A stretch of DNA of 64,000 bases from Rutidosis leptorrhynchoides (GCF_046630445.1 NC_092335.1:630600001-630664000); one strand, 5' to 3'. Positions 45,126-58,190 are shown, counted from the stretch's first letter. Notes: generated by a model not told the origin, from the sequence alone. A program made the numbers and translations.

Positions 45126-48100
45126 TGAAATGTCCCATTTTTATTGATTAAAAACGTTCCATATTAATTGATTTCGTTGCGAGGTTTTGACCTCTATATG
45201 AGACGTTTTTCAAAGACTGCATTCATTTTAAAACAAACCATAACCTTTATTTCATCAATAAAGGTTTAAAAAGCTTTACGTAGATTATCAAATAATGATA
45301 ATCTAAAATATCCTGTTTACACACGACCATTACATAATGGTTTACAATACAAATATGTTACAACAAAATAAGTTTCTTGAATGCAGTTTTTACACAATAT
45401 CATACAAGCATGGACTCCAAATCTCGTCCTTATTTAAGTATGCGACAGCGGAAGCTCTTAATAATCACCTGAGAATAAACATGCTTAAAACGTCAACAAA
45501 AATGTTGGTGAGTTATAGGTTTAACCTATATATATCAAATCATAATAATAGACCACAAGATTTCATATTTCAATACACATCCCATACATAGAGATAAAAA
45601 TCATTCATATGGTGAACACCTGGTAACCGACATTAACAAGATGCATATATAAGAATATCCCCATCATTCCGGGACACCCTTCGGATATGATATAAATTTC
45701 GAAGTACTAAAGCATCCGGTACTTTGGATGGGGCTTGTTGGGCCCGATAGATCTATCTTTAGGATTCGCGTCAATTAGGGTGTCTGTTCCCTAATTCTTA
45801 GATTACCAGACTTAATAAAAAGGGGCATATTCGATTTCGATAATTCAACCATAGAATGTAGTTTCACGTACTTGTGTCTATTTTGTAAATCATTTATAAA
45901 ACCTGCATGTATTCTCATCCCAAAAATATTAGATTTTAAAAGTGGGACTATAACTCACTTTCACAGATTTTTACTTCGTCGGGAAGTAAGACTTGGCCAC
46001 TGGTTGATTCACGAACCTATAACAATATATACATATATATCAAAGTATGTTCAAAATATATTTACAACACTTTTAATATATTTTGATGTTTTAAGTTTAT
46101 TAAGTCAGCTGTCCTCGTTAGTAACCTACAACTAGTTGTCTACAGTTAGATGTACAGAAATAAATCGATAAATATTATCTTGAATCAATCCACGACCCAG
46201 TGTATACGTATCTCAGTATTGATCACAACTCAAACTATAAATATTTTGGAATCAACCTCAACCCTGTATAGCTAACTCCAACATTCACATATAGAGTGTC
46301 TATGGTTGTTCCGAAATATATATAGATGTGTCGACATGATAGGTCGAAACATTGTATACGTGTCTATGGTATCTCAAGATTACATAATATACAATACAAG
46401 TTGATTAAGTTATGGTTGGAATAGATTTGTTACCAATTTTCACGTAGCTAAAATGAGAAAAATTATCCAATCTTGTTTTACCCATAACTTCTTCATTTTA
46501 AATCCGTTTTAAGTGAATCAAATTGCTATGGTTTCATATTGAACTCTATTTTATGAATCTAAACAGAAAAGTATAGGTTTATAGTCGGAAAAATAAGTTA
46601 CAAGTCGTTTTTGTAAAGGTAGTCATTTCAGTCGAAAGAACGACGTCTAGATGACCATTTTAGAAAACATACTTCCACTTTGAGTTTAACCATAATTTTT
46701 GGATATAGTTTCATGTTCATAATAAAAATCATTTTCTCAGAATAACAACTTTTAAATCAAAGTTTATCATAGTTTTTAATTAACTAACCCAAAACAGCCC
46801 GCGGTGTTACTACGACGGCGTAAATCCGGTTTTACGGTGTTTTTTGTGTTTTTCGTGTTTCCAGGTTTTAAATCATTAAGTTAGCATATCATATAGATAT
46901 AGAACATGTATTTAGTTGATTTTAAAAGTCAAGTTAGAAGGATTAACTTTTGTTTGCGAACAAGTTTAGAATTAACTAAACTATGTTCTAGTGATTACAA
47001 GTTTAAACCTTCGAATAAGATAGCTTTATATGTATGAATCGAATGATGTTATGAACATCATTACTACCTTAAGTTCCTTGGATAAACCTACTGGAAAAGA
47101 GAAAAATGGATCTAGCTTCAATGGATCCTTGGATGGCTCGAAGTTCTTGAAGCAAAATCATGACACGAAAACAAGTTCAAGTAAGATCATCACTTGAAAT
47201 AAGATTGTTATAGTTATAGAAATTGAACCAAAGTTTGAATATGATTATTACCTTGTATTAGAATGATAACCTACTGTAAGAAACAAAGATTTCTTGAGGT
47301 TGGATGATCACCTTACAAGATTGGAAGTGAGCTAGCAAACTTGAAAGTATTCTTGATTTTATGAAACTAGAACTTTTGGAATTTATGAAGAACACTTAGA
47401 ACTTGAAGATAGAACTTGAGAGAGATCAATTAGATGAAGAAAATTGAAGAATGAAAGTGTTTGTAGGTGTTTTTGGTCGTTGGTGTATGGATTAGATATA
47501 AAGGATATGTAATTTTGTTTTCATGTAAATAAGTCATGAATGATTACTCATATTTTTGTAATTTTATGAGATATTTCATGCTAGTTGCCAAATGATGGTT
47601 CCCACATGTGTTAGGTGACTCACATGGGCTGCTAAGAGCTTATCATTGGAGTGTATATACCAATATTACATACATCTAAAAGCTGTGTATTGTACGAGTA
47701 CGAATACGGGTGCATACGAGTAGAATTGTTGATGAAACTGAACGTGGATGTAATTGTAAGCATTTTTGTTAAGTAGAAGTATTTTGATAAGTGTATTGAA
47801 GTCTTTCAAAAGTGTATGAATACATATTAAAACACTACATGTATATACATTTTAACTGAGTCGTTAAGTCATCGTTAGTCGTTACATGTAAATGTTGTTT
47901 TGAAACCTTTAGGTTAACGATCTTGTTAAATGTTGTTAACCCAATATTTATAATATCAAAAGAGATTTTAAATTATTATATTATCATGATATTATGATGT
48001 ACGAATATCTCTTAATATGATATATATACATTAAATGTCGTTACAACGATAATCGTTACATATATGTCTCGTTTCAAAATCATTAATTTAGTAGTCTTGT

Positions 48101-48383
48101 TTTTACATATGTAGTTCATTGTTAATATACTTAATGATATGTTTACTTATCATAATATCATGTTAACTATATATATAACCATATATATGTCATCATATAG
48201 TTTTTACAAGTTTTAACGTTCGTGAATCACCGGTCAACTTGGGTGGTCAATTGTCTATATGAAACCTATTTCAATTAATCAAGTCTTAACAAGTTTGATT
48301 GCTTAACATGTTGGAAACATTTAATCATGTAAATATCAATCTCAATTAATATATATAAACATGGAAAAGTTCGGGTCACTACA
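45126..48383 (-). repeat. 3' LTR of the F-box element
   Basis: TGAAATGTCCC...CACTACA on the plus strand. Short ORFs at 45337 and 45872 recur in the other LTR and are not genes. It contains a palindrome-rich AT region near 47990-48060. Confidence 0.95.
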
Positions 48384-48396
48384 GTACCTACCCGTT
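48384..48396 (-). other. Polypurine tract of the F-box element
   Basis: Minus-strand AACGGGTAGGTAC directly before the 3' LTR start TGTAGTGACCC. Confidence 0.7.
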
Positions 48397-48400
48397 AAAT

Positions 48401-48419
48401 AAATTTCGCCCCGAAATTT
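48401..48419 (-). other. Conserved hairpin next to the polypurine tract
   Basis: AAATTTCG-GGG-CGAAATTT on the minus strand, 8-bp perfect stem. The loop differs by one base from the copies at 32184 and 61836, while the stem is unchanged. The pol stop codon (48421-48419) abuts it. Confidence 0.75.
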
Positions 48420-51400
48420 TAAGCTGTTGAAGGTGTTGACGAATCTTCTGGAAATAGATGCGGGTATTTCTTCTTCATCTGATCTTCACGCTCCCAGGTG
48501 AACTCGGGTCCTCTACGAGCATTCCATCGAACCTTAACAATTGGTATCTTGTTTTGCTTAAGTCTTTTAACCTCACGATCCATTATTTCGACGGGTTCTT
48601 CGATGAATTGAAGTTTTTCGTTGATTTGGATTTCATCTAACGGAATAGTGAGATCTTCTTTAGCAAAACATTTCTTCAAATTCGAGACGTGGAAAGTGTT
48701 ATGTACAGTCGCGAGTTGTTGAGGTAACTCAAGTCGGTAAGCTACTGGTCCGACACGATCAATAATCTTGAATGGTCCAATATACCTTGGATTTAATTTC
48801 CCTCGTTTACCAAATCGAACAACGCCTTTCCAAGGTGCAACTTTAAGCATGACCATCTCTCCAATTTCAAATTCTATATCTTTTCTTTTAATGTCAGCGT
48901 AGCTCTTTTGTCGACTTTGGGCGGTTTTCAACCGTTGTTGAATTTGGATGATCTTCTCGGTAGTTTCTTGTATAATCTCCGGACCCGTAATCTGTCTATC
49001 CCCCACTTCACTCCAACAAATCGGAGACCTGCACTTTCTACCATAAAGTGCTTCAAACGGCGCCATCTCAATGCTTGAATGGTAGCTGTTGTTGTAGGAA
49101 AATTCTGCTAATGGTAGATGTCGATCCCAACTGTTTCCGAAATCAATAACACATGCTCGTAGCATGTCTTCAAGCGTTTGTATCGTCCTTTCGCTCAGCC
49201 CATCAGTTTGTGGATGATAGGCAGTAATCATGTCTAGACGAGTTCCTAATGCTTGCTGTAATGTCTGCCAGAATCTTGAAATAAATCTGCCATGTCTGGA
49301 GATGACTTCCTTCAAATACAGTCGTGCTAACTTCTCCATCTTGTCATCTTCTCTTATTGGCAAGAAGTGTGCTGATTTGGTGAGACGATCAACTATTACC
49401 CAAATAGTATCAAAACCACTTGCAGTCCTTGGCAATTTAGTGATGAAATCCATGGTAATGTTTTCCCATTTCCATTCCGGGATTTCAGGTTGTTGAAGTA
49501 GACCTGATGGTTTCTGATGCTCAGCTTTGACCTTAGAACACGTCAAACATTCTCCTACATATTTAGTAACATCGGCTTTCATACCCGGCCACCAAAAATG
49601 TTTCTTGAGATCCTTGTACATCTTCCCCGTTCCAGGATGTATTGAGTATCTGGTTTTATGAGCTTCTCTAAGTACCATTTCTCTCATATCTCCAAATTTT
49701 GGTACCCAAATCCTTTCAGCCCTATACCGGGTTCCGTCTTCCCGAATATTAAGATGTTTCTCCGATCCTTTGGGTATTTCATCCTTTAAATTTCCCTCTT
49801 TTAAAACTCCTTGTTGCGCCTCCTTTATTTGAGTAGTAAGGTTATTATGAATCATTATATTCATAGATTTTACTCGAATGGGTTCTCTGTCCTTCCTGCT
49901 CAAGGCATCGGCTACCACATTTGCCTTCCCCGGGTGGTAACGAATCTCAAAGTCGTAATCATTCAATAATTCAATCCACATACACTGCCTCATATTCAGT
50001 TGTTTCTGATTAAATATGTGTTGAAGACTTTTGTGGTCGGTATATATAATACTTTTGACCCCATATAAGTAGTGCCTCCAAGTCTTTAATGCAAAAACAA
50101 CCGCGCCTAATTCCAAATCATGCGTCGTATAATTTTGTTCGTGAATCTTCAATTGTCTAGACGCATAAGCAATCACCTTCGTTCGTTGCATTAATACACA
50201 ACCGAGACCTTGCTTTGATGCGTCACTATAAATCACAAAATCATCATTCCCTTCAGGCAATGACAATATAGGTGCCGTAGTTAGCTTTTTCTTCAATAAC
50301 TGAAACGCTTTCTCTTGTTCATCATTCCATTCAAATTTCTTCCCTTTATGCGTTAATGCAGTCAAGGGTTTAGCTATTCTGGAAAAGTCTTGGATGAACC
50401 TTCTGTAGTAACCAGCTAGTCCTAAAAACTGGCGTATGTGTTTCGGAGTTTTCGGGGTTTCCCACTTTTCAACAGTTTCTATCTTTGCCGGATCCACCTT
50501 AATACCTTCTTTGTTCACTATGTGACCGAGGAATTGAACTTCTTCCAACCAAAATGCACACTTTGAAACCTTAGCGTACAATTCTTCCTTCCTCAATACT
50601 TCTAACACCTTTCTCAAATGTTCACCGTGTTCTTGGTCATTCTTTGAGTAAATAAGTATGTCATCAATGAAAACAATGACAAACTTGTCAAGGTATGGTC
50701 CACACACTCGGTTCATAAGGTTCATGAACACAGCTGGTGCATTAGTTAAACCAAACGGCATGACCATAAACTCGTAATGACCGTAACGTGTTCTGAAAGC
50801 AATCTTTGGAATATCATCTTCTTTCACTCGCATTTGATGATACCCGGAACGTAAGTCAATCTTTGAATAAACAGACGAGCCTTGTAGTTGATCAAATAAG
50901 TCGTCGATTCTCGGTAGTGGGTAGCGGTTCTTGATGGTAAGTTTGTTCAACTCTCGGTAGTCGATACACAACCTGAATGTACCATCTTTCTTCTTGACAA
51001 ACAAAACAGGAGCTCCCCACGGTGATGTGCTTGGTCGAATGAAACCACGCTCTAAAAGTTCTTGTAATTGGCTTTGCAGTTCTTTCATCTCGTTGGGTGC
51101 GAGTCTGTAAGGAGCACGAGCTATTGGTGCAGCTCCTGGTACAAGATCTATTTGAAATTCAACGGATCGATGTGGGGGTAATCCCGGTAATTCTTTCGAA
51201 AATACATCGGGAAATTCTTTTGCGACGGGAACATCATTGATGCTCTTTTCTTCAGTTTGTACTTTCTCGACGTGTGCTAGAACAGCATAGCAACCTTTTC
51301 TTATTAGTTTTTGTGCCTTCAAATTACTAATAAGATGTAGCTTCGTGTTGCCCTTTTCTCCGTACACCATTAAGGGTTTTCCTTTTTCTCGTATAATGCG

Positions 51401-52987
51401 AATTGCATTTTTGTAACAAACGATCTCTGCTTTCACTTCTTTCAACCAGTCCATACCGATTATCACATCAAAACTCCCTAACTCTACTGGTATCAAATCA
51501 ATCTTAAATGTTTCGCTAACCAGTTTAATTTCTCGATTCCGACATATATTATCTGCTGAAATTAATTTACCATTTGCTAATTCGAGTAAAAATTTACTAT
51601 CCAAAGGCGTCAATGGACAACTTAATTTAGCACAAAAATCTCTACTCATATAGCTTCTATCCGCACCCGAATCAAATAAAACGTAAGCAGATTTATTGTC
51701 AATAAGAAACGTACCCGTAACAAGCTCCGGGTCTTCCTGTGCCTCTGCCGTATTAATATTGAAAACTCTTCCGCGGCCTTGTCCATTCGTGTTCTCCTGG
51801 TTCGGGCAATTTCTAATAATGTGGCCCGGTTTTCCACATTTATAACAAACTACATTGGCATAACTTGCTCCGACACTACTTGCTCCGCCATTACTCGTTC
51901 CGACACCATTTGTTCCTTTCGTTCTATTAACCCCTGGTCCGTAGACCTCACACTTCGCCGCGCTATGACCATTTCTTTTACACTTGTTGCAAAATTTGGT
52001 GCAGAACCCCGAGTGATACTTTTCACACCTTTGGCATAGCTGCTTCTGATTGTTGTTGTTGTTGCGGTTATTATTGTTGTTGGGATGATTGTTGTAGTTG
52101 CTGTTGTTGTTGTTGTTGGGCCGTTTGTTGTAGTTGCGATTGATGTTGCGATTGTTGGGATAATTGTTGCGATTATTGTTGTAATTGCTGTTGTTGTTGT
52201 ATTGGTGATTCTTATCACCGTTTTCCTCCCACTTTCTTTTGACTTGCTTCACATTGGCCTCTTCAGCAGTCTGTTCTTTAATTCTTTCTTCAATCTGGTT
52301 CACTAGTTTGTGAGCCATTCTACATGCCTGTTGTATGGAGGCGGGCTCGTGTGAACTTATATCTTCTTGGATTCTTTCCGGTAATCCTTTCACAAACGCG
52401 TCAATCTTCTCTTCCTCATCTTCGAATGCTCCCGGACACAATAGGCACAATTCTGTGAATCGTCTTTCGTACGTGGTAATATCAAATCCTTGGGTTCGTA
52501 ACCCTCTAAGTTCTGTCTTGAGCTTATTGACCTCGGTTCTGGGACGGTACTTTTCGTTCATCAAGTGCTTGAATGCTGACCACGGTAGTGCGTACGCATC
52601 GTCTTGTCCCACTTGCTCTAGATAGGTATTCCACCATGTTAACGCAGAACCTATGAAGGTATGCGTAGCGTACTTCACTTTGTCCTCTTCAGTACACTTA
52701 CTTATGGCAAACACTGATTCGACCTTCTCGGTCCACCGTTTCAATCCGATCGGTCCTTCGGTTCCATCAAATTCCAAAGGTTTGCAGGCAGTGAATTCTT
52801 TGTAGGTGCATCCTACACGATTTCCTGTACTGCTATATCCAAGGTTATTGTTGGTATGTAGCGCAGCCTGTACTGCGGCTATGTTTGAAGCTAGAAAAGT
52901 ACGGAATTCCTCTTCATTCATATTCACGGTGTGTCGAGTAGTCGGTGCCATTTCCTTCAAAATAGTCAAATGGAACAAGTTAATCAT
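48419..52987 (-). CDS. gag-pol: Gag-pol polyprotein, intact frame, integrase core deleted
   Basis: 1522 codons with no stop; initiation is more likely at Met13 (52951, MAPTTRHT), which matches gag starts of the lineage. Domains: capsid ([17 protein letters not shown] 62-78), Asn-rich linker (260-315), zinc knuckles ([12 protein letters not shown] 318-329, [14 protein letters not shown] 333-346, [14 protein letters not shown] 381-394), protease [10 protein letters not shown] (437-446), reverse transcriptase with FIDDILIYS (773-781), RNase H (D922, E959, D984 visible), integrase zinc region H1110/H1117/C1147/C1150, first catalytic D1180 and E1266, and a chromodomain-like end (1470-1512). At residues 1233/1234 (nt about 49289/49288) eleven residues present in the 29-42 kb relative are absent in frame, including the second catalytic Asp. 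Confidence 0.95.
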   Translation of the reverse strand: MINLFHLTILKEMAPTTRHTVNMNEEEFRTFLASNIAAVQAALHTNNNLGYSSTGNRVGCTYKEFTACKPLEFDGTEGPIGLKRWTEKVESVFAISKCTEEDKVKYATHTFIGSALTWWNTYLEQVGQDDAYALPWSAFKHLMNEKYRPRTEVNKLKTELRGLRTQGFDITTYERRFTELCLLCPGAFEDEEEKIDAFVKGLPERIQEDISSHEPASIQQACRMAHKLVNQIEERIKEQTAEEANVKQVKRKWEENGDKNHQYNNNSNYNNNRNNYPNNRNINRNYNKRPNNNNNSNYNNHPNNNNNRNNNNNQKQLCQRCEKYHSGFCTKFCNKCKRNGHSAAKCEVYGPGVNRTKGTNGVGTSNGGASSVGASYANVVCYKCGKPGHIIRNCPNQENTNGQGRGRVFNINTAEAQEDPELVTGTFLIDNKSAYVLFDSGADRSYMSRDFCAKLSCPLTPLDSKFLLELANGKLISADNICRNREIKLVSETFKIDLIPVELGSFDVIIGMDWLKEVKAEIVCYKNAIRIIREKGKPLMVYGEKGNTKLHLISNLKAQKLIRKGCYAVLAHVEKVQTEEKSINDVPVAKEFPDVFSKELPGLPPHRSVEFQIDLVPGAAPIARAPYRLAPNEMKELQSQLQELLERGFIRPSTSPWGAPVLFVKKKDGTFRLCIDYRELNKLTIKNRYPLPRIDDLFDQLQGSSVYSKIDLRSGYHQMRVKEDDIPKIAFRTRYGHYEFMVMPFGLTNAPAVFMNLMNRVCGPYLDKFVIVFIDDILIYSKNDQEHGEHLRKVLEVLRKEELYAKVSKCAFWLEEVQFLGHIVNKEGIKVDPAKIETVEKWETPKTPKHIRQFLGLAGYYRRFIQDFSRIAKPLTALTHKGKKFEWNDEQEKAFQLLKKKLTTAPILSLPEGNDDFVIYSDASKQGLGCVLMQRTKVIAYASRQLKIHEQNYTTHDLELGAVVFALKTWRHYLYGVKSIIYTDHKSLQHIFNQKQLNMRQCMWIELLNDYDFEIRYHPGKANVVADALSRKDREPIRVKSMNIMIHNNLTTQIKEAQQGVLKEGNLKDEIPKGSEKHLNIREDGTRYRAERIWVPKFGDMREMVLREAHKTRYSIHPGTGKMYKDLKKHFWWPGMKADVTKYVGECLTCSKVKAEHQKPSGLLQQPEIPEWKWENITMDFITKLPRTASGFDTIWVIVDRLTKSAHFLPIREDDKMEKLARLYLKEVISRHGRFISRFWQTLQQALGTRLDMITAYHPQTDGLSERTIQTLEDMLRACVIDFGNSWDRHLPLAEFSYNNSYHSSIEMAPFEALYGRKCRSPICWSEVGDRQITGPEIIQETTEKIIQIQQRLKTAQSRQKSYADIKRKDIEFEIGEMVMLKVAPWKGVVRFGKRGKLNPRYIGPFKIIDRVGPVAYRLELPQQLATVHNTFHVSNLKKCFAKEDLTIPLDEIQINEKLQFIEEPVEIMDREVKRLKQNKIPIVKVRWNARRGPEFTWEREDQMKKKYPHLFPEDSSTPSTA

Positions 52988-53292
52988 ACAGAATATTAAG
53001 AGTAGTTAATAGTATTTCGTAGCATAATATGAACTCATTTATAAAAGCTTTTTCTTCATATTAGCGTTTTATAAGTTTAAATTCGGGTAGTACCTACCCG
53101 TTAAGTTCATACTTAGTAGCTAATATACAATTCAACTACTACAATTCTATATGAAAAACTGATTATAATAATATTTCGCGTTCAAACTTTTACACAATAT
53201 TTTACAAACTTACAATACCGCTTATTTTACAAATAGCATGAAATATAGCACACAATAAATTTGATACAAGATGGTTGTGAAGATAATTCTAG

Positions 53293-53976
53293 CTAGTACA
53301 CAAGTCGTTCAGCAAGGGTAATAAAGACACGTAATTCATACGTCCAGAAACAAGTCATGCATTCTGGTTTTACTAGGACTACTTCCCATCCTTGGTCTTG
53401 TGGAACATAACCGTTATGGCCGTTGATAAGACAGTGTGTTGTAACGTCGTTAAAGGGACGAGGGTTACGTAATGTCCAACAGTCCTGTAACAATCTAAAA
53501 ACCTCATTTCTTACCTCAATTACCGACTCCGTCACTTGTGGGAACGTTTTGTTTAATAGTTGTAGCCCGATGTTCTTGTTCTCACTTTGGTGAGAAGCGA
53601 ACATTACTAACCCGTAAGCATAACATGCTTCTTTATGTTGCATGTTAGCCGCTTTTTCTAAATCACGAAGTCCTATATTCGGATATATTGAGTCAAAATA
53701 ATTTCTTAACCCGTTGCGTAAAATAGCATTTGGGTTCCCCGCAATATATGCGTCAAAGTAAACACATCGTAACTTATGGATTTCCCAATGTGATATCCCC
53801 CATCTTTCGAACGAAAGCCTTTTATAAACCAAGGCATTCTTGGAACGTTCTTCGAATGTCTTACAAACTGATCTCGCCTTAAATAGTTGTGCCGAAGAAT
53901 TCTGACCGACTCTAGACAAGATTTCATCAATCATGTCTCCGGGTAGGTCTCTTAAAATATTGGGTTGTCTATCCAT
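53293..53976 (-). CDS. F-box protein (At2g35280-like) carried by the retroelement
   Basis: 227 codons, intact, on the element's sense strand, 305 bp upstream of the gag-pol frame. Residues about 9-52 form an F-box (LPGDMIDEILSRVGQNSSAQ..., ARSVCKTFEERS, YKRLSF), the SKP1-binding module of SCF ubiquitin ligases. It is followed by the region characteristic of plant At2g35280/At1g67340-type proteins: CVYFDAYIAGNPNAILRNGL, GLRDLEKAANMQHKEACYAYGLVMF (Sel1-like). No intron is visible, consistent with capture through RNA. Such a protein could target a host factor for ubiquitination, but that is inference. An alternative is a young host gene wholly engulfed by LTRs; the position between primer site and gag within one TSD-bounded unit argues against that. 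Confidence 0.85.
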   Translation of the reverse strand: MDRQPNILRDLPGDMIDEILSRVGQNSSAQLFKARSVCKTFEERSKNALVYKRLSFERWGISHWEIHKLRCVYFDAYIAGNPNAILRNGLRNYFDSIYPNIGLRDLEKAANMQHKEACYAYGLVMFASHQSENKNIGLQLLNKTFPQVTESVIEVRNEVFRLLQDCWTLRNPRPFNDVTTHCLINGHNGYVPQDQGWEVVLVKPECMTCFWTYELRVFITLAERLVY

Positions 53977-54116
53977 TTTGCGTTTTTATACTGTAAAATA
54001 GACAAGAGTTAGATTCATAAAAAAAAAAATACTTATTAATACAAGCAATTTTTACATATATCATAAAGCATAAGCACACTATATTACATATATTACACCA
54101 CACGAATACAACTATC

Positions 54117-54731
54117 TTATTCCGACTCGCTTGTTTCTTCTTCTTCGGTTTTGGATCGTTTTGCCAAGTTTCTAGGGATATATGATGTTCCCCTAATACG
54201 AGCCGTCGTTGTCCACATTGGTTTAGAAAAACCTGGTGGTTTAGAGGTTCCCGGGTCATTGTTACAACTTAAGGACTTCGGGGGTTGACGATACATATAA
54301 AGTTCATCGGGGTTGGAATTAGATTTCTCTATTTTTATGCCCTTTCCCTTATTATTTTCTTTTGCCTTTTTAAATTCAGTTGGGGTAATTTCTATAACAT
54401 CATCGGAATTCTCGTCGGAATCCGATTCATCGGAGAATTGGTAATCCTCCCAATATTTTGCTTCCTTGGCGGAAACACCATTGACCATAATTAACCTTGG
54501 TCGGTTGGTTGAGGATTTTCTTTTACTTAACCATTTTATTATTTCCCCCACCGGTTCTATTTCTTCATCCGGTTCCGATTCTTCTTCCGGTTCCGATTCT
54601 TCTTCCGGTTCCGACTCTTCTTCCGGTTCCTCTTCGGGAACTTGTGAATCAGTCCACGAATCATTCCAATTTACATTTGACTCTTCATTATTATTAGGTG
54701 AGTCAATGGGACTTGTTCTAGAGGTATACAT
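54117..54731 (-). CDS. Acidic repeat ORF in the retroelement 5' leader
   Basis: 204 codons, intact, 140 bp before the F-box ORF and about 195 bp after the primer binding site. Not recognised as any family. Visible features: Asn/Ser-rich N-terminus, four EEESEP-type repeats (residues about 33-62), a WLSKRK basic patch, a second acidic stretch (SDESDSDENSDD), a KKAKENNKGKGIK basic patch, and an acidic EEEETSESE end. Likely disordered. It occupies the same slot as the acidic 295-codon ORF of the 29-42 kb element, although sequence similarity is not evident beyond composition. Confidence 0.65.
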   Translation of the reverse strand: MYTSRTSPIDSPNNNEESNVNWNDSWTDSQVPEEEPEEESEPEEESEPEEESEPDEEIEPVGEIIKWLSKRKSSTNRPRLIMVNGVSAKEAKYWEDYQFSDESDSDENSDDVIEITPTEFKKAKENNKGKGIKIEKSNSNPDELYMYRQPPKSLSCNNDPGTSKPPGFSKPMWTTTARIRGTSYIPRNLAKRSKTEEEETSESE

Positions 54732-54926
54732 CTATCACATAATATCAAACGCGTTAAGAGATTAATATATCACATAATATTCACATGTTAAAAATATATA
54801 GTTTCCAACAAAATTTGTTAAGCAATCATTTTTCAAGTAAACACGGTCGAAGTCCAGACTCACTAATGCATCCTAACAAACTCGATAAGACACACTAATG
54901 CAAAATTCTAGTTCTCTAAGACCAAC

Positions 54927-54938
54927 GCTCTGATACCA
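54927..54938 (-). other. Primer binding site (initiator tRNA-Met type)
   Basis: TGGTATCAGAGC on the minus strand, 2 bp from the LTR edge at 54941. Confidence 0.92.
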
Positions 54939-54940
54939 AC

Positions 54941-57900
54941 TGAAATGTCCCGTTTTTATTGATTAAAAACGTTCCATATTAATTGATTTCGTTGCGAGGT
55001 TTTGACCTCTATATGAGACGTTTTTCAAAGACTGCATTCATTTTAAAACAAACCATAACCTTTATTTCATCAATAAAGGTCTAAAAAGCTTTACGTAGAT
55101 TATCAAATAATGATAATCTAAAATATCATGTTTACACACGACCATTACATAATGGTTTACAATACAAATATGTTACAACAAAATAAGTTTCTTGAATGCA
55201 GTTTTTACACAATATCATACAAGCATGGACTCCAAATCTCGTCCTTATTTAAGTATGCGACAGCGGAAGCTCTTAATAATCACCTGAGAATAAACATGCT
55301 TAAAACGTCAACAAAAATGTTGGTGAGTTATAGGTTTAACCTATATATATCAAATCATAATAATAGACCACAAGATTTCATATTTCAATACACATCCCAT
55401 ACATAGAGATAAAAATCATTCATATGGTGAACACCTGGTAACCGACATTAACAAGATGCATATATAAGAATATCCCCCATCATTTCGGGACACCCTTCGG
55501 ATATGATATAAATTTCGAAGTACTAAAGCATCCGGTACTTTGGATGGGGCTTGTTGGGCCCGATAGATCTATCTTTAGGATTCGCGTCAATTAGGGTGTC
55601 TGTTCCCTAATTCTTAGATTACCAGACTTAATAAAAAGGGGCATATTCGATTTCGATAATTCAACCATAGAATGTAGTTTCACGTACTTGTGTCTATTTT
55701 GTAAATCATTTATAAAACCTGCATGTATTCTCATCCCAAAAATATTAGATTTTAAAAGTGGGACTATAACTCACTTTCACAGATTTTTACTTCGTCGGGA
55801 AGTAAGACTTGGCCACTGGTTGATTCACGAACCTATAACAATATATACATATATATCAAAGTATGTTCAAAATATATTTACAACACTTTTAATATATTTT
55901 GATGTTTTAAGTTTATTAAGTCAGCTGTCCTCGTTAGTAACCTACAACTAGTTGTCCACAGTTAGATGTACAGAAATAAATCGATAAATATTATCTTGAA
56001 TCAATTCACGACCCAGTGTATACGTATCTCAGTATTGATCACAACTCAAACTATATATATTTTGGAATCAACCTCAACCCTGTATAGCTAACTCCAACAT
56101 TCACATATAGAGTGTCTATGGTTGTTCCGAAATATATATAGATGTGTCGACATGATAGGTCAAAATATTGTATACGTGTCTATGGTATCTCAAGATTACA
56201 TAATATACAATACAAGTTGATTAAGTTATGGTTGGAATAGATTTGTTACCAATTTTCACGTAGCTAAAATAAGAAAAATTATCCAATCTTGTTTTACCCA
56301 TAACTTCTTCATTTTAAATCCGTTTTGAGTGAATCAAATTGCTATGGTTTCATATTGAACTCTATTTTATGAATCTAAACAGAAAAGTATAGGTTTATAG
56401 TCGGAAAAATAAGTTACAAGTCGTTTTTGTAAAGGTAGTCATTTCAGTCGAAAGAACGACGTCTAGATGACCATTTTAGAAAACATACTTCCACTTTGAG
56501 TTTAACCATAATTTTTGGATATAGTTTCATGTTCATAATAAAAATCATTTTCTCAGAATAACAACTTTTAAATCAAAGTTTATCATAGTTTTTAATTAAC
56601 TAACCCAAAACAGCCCGCGGTGTTACTACGACGGCGTAAATCCGGTTTTACGGTATTTTTCGTGTTTCCAGGTTTTAAATCATTAAGTTAGCATATCATA
56701 TAGATATAGAACATGTGTTTAGTTGATTTTAAAAGTCAAGTTAGAAGGATTAACTTTTGTTTGCGAACAAGTTTAGAATTAACTAAACTATGTTCTAGTG
56801 ATTACAAGTTTAAACCTTCGAATAAGATAGCTTTATATGTATGAATCGAATGATGTTATGAACATCATTACTATCTTAAGTTCCTTGGATAAACCTACTG
56901 GAAAAGAGAAAAATGGATCTAGCTTCAATGGATCCTTGGATGGCTCGAAGTTCTTGAAGCAAAATCATGACACGAAAACAAGTTCAAGTAAGATCATCAC
57001 TTGAAATAAGATTGTTATAGTTATAGAAATTGAACCAAAGTTTGAATATGATTATTACCTTGTATTAGAATGATAACCTACTGTAAGAAACAAAGATTTC
57101 TTGAGGTTGGATGATCACCTTACAAGATTGGAAGTGAGCTAGCAAACTTGAAAGTATTCTTGATTTTATGAAACTAGAACTTTTGGAATTTATGAAGAAC
57201 ACTTAGAACTTGAAGATAGAACTTGAGAGAGATCAATTAGATGAAGAAAATTGAAGAATGAAAGTGTTTGTAGGTGTTTTTGGTCGTTGGTGTATGGATT
57301 AGATATAAAGGATATGTAATTTTGTTTTCATGTAAATAAGTCATGAATGATTACTCATATTTTTGTAATTTTATGAGATATTTCATGCTAGTTGCCAAAT
57401 GATGGTTTCCACATGTGTTAGGTGACTCACATGGGCTGCTAAGAGCTGATCATTGGAGTGTATATACCAATAGTACATACATCTAAAAGCTGTGTATTGT
57501 ACGAGTACGAATACGGGTGCATACGAGTAGAATTGTTGATGAAACTGAACGTGGATGTAATTGTAAGCATTTTTGTTAAGTAGAAGTATTTTGATAAGTG
57601 TCTTGAAGTCTTTCAAAAGTGTATGAATACATATTAAAACACTACATGTATATACATTTTAACTGAGTCGTTAAGTCATCGTTAGTCGTTACATGTAAAT
57701 GTTGTTTTGAAACCTTTAGGTTAACGATCTTGTTAAATGTTGTTAACCCAATATTTATAATATCAAAAGAGATTTTAAATTATCATATTATCATGATATT
57801 ATGATGTACGAATATCTCTTAATATGATATATATACATTAAATGTCGTTACAACGATAATCGTTACATATATGTCTCGTTTCAAAATCATTAAGTTAGTA

Positions 57901-58190
57901 GTCTTGTTTTTACATATGTAGTTCATTGTTAATATACTTAATGATATGTTTACTTATCATAATATCATGTTAACTATATATATAACCATATATATGTCAT
58001 CATATAGTTTTTACAAGTTTTAACGTTCGTGAATCACCGGTCAACTTGGGTGGTCAATTGTCTATATGAAACCTATTTCAATTAATCAAGTCTTAACAAG
58101 TTTGATTGCTTAACATGTTGGAAACATTTAATCATGTAAATATCAATCTCAATTAATATATATAAACATGGAAAAGTTCGGGTCACTACA
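54941..58190 (-). repeat. 5' LTR of the F-box element
   Basis: TGAAATGTCCCG...GGTCACTACA. Nearly the same sequence as 45126-48383; differences are a handful of substitutions and a few short indels. Confidence 0.95.

Larger units (their letters stand above)
45126..58190 (-). mobile_element. Young Tekay-like Ty3/gypsy element with F-box cargo
   Basis: 13.07 kb between perfect CAATT duplications (45121-45125 and 58191-58195), inserted in an older LTR of its own family. LTRs of 3258 and 3250 bp are nearly identical by eye. The minus-strand order is 5' LTR, initiator-Met primer site, acidic ORF, F-box ORF, gag-pol in one uninterrupted frame, hairpin, purine tract, 3' LTR. The long LTRs and C-terminal chromodomain-like module fit the Tekay/Del chromovirus lineage. 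The two extra ORFs are not part of the standard layout. The integrase has lost a catalytic segment. Confidence 0.95.

Noticed and set aside
52035..52220. Plus-strand Val-rich and minus-strand Thr-rich ORFs
   Set aside because: Shadows of the Asn-rich linker codons (AAC/AAT runs) in gag.
53293..53976. F-box gene as an independent host gene next to a retroelement
   Set aside because: It lies between the primer binding site and gag within a single CAATT-flanked unit, on the same strand as gag-pol; capture is simpler.
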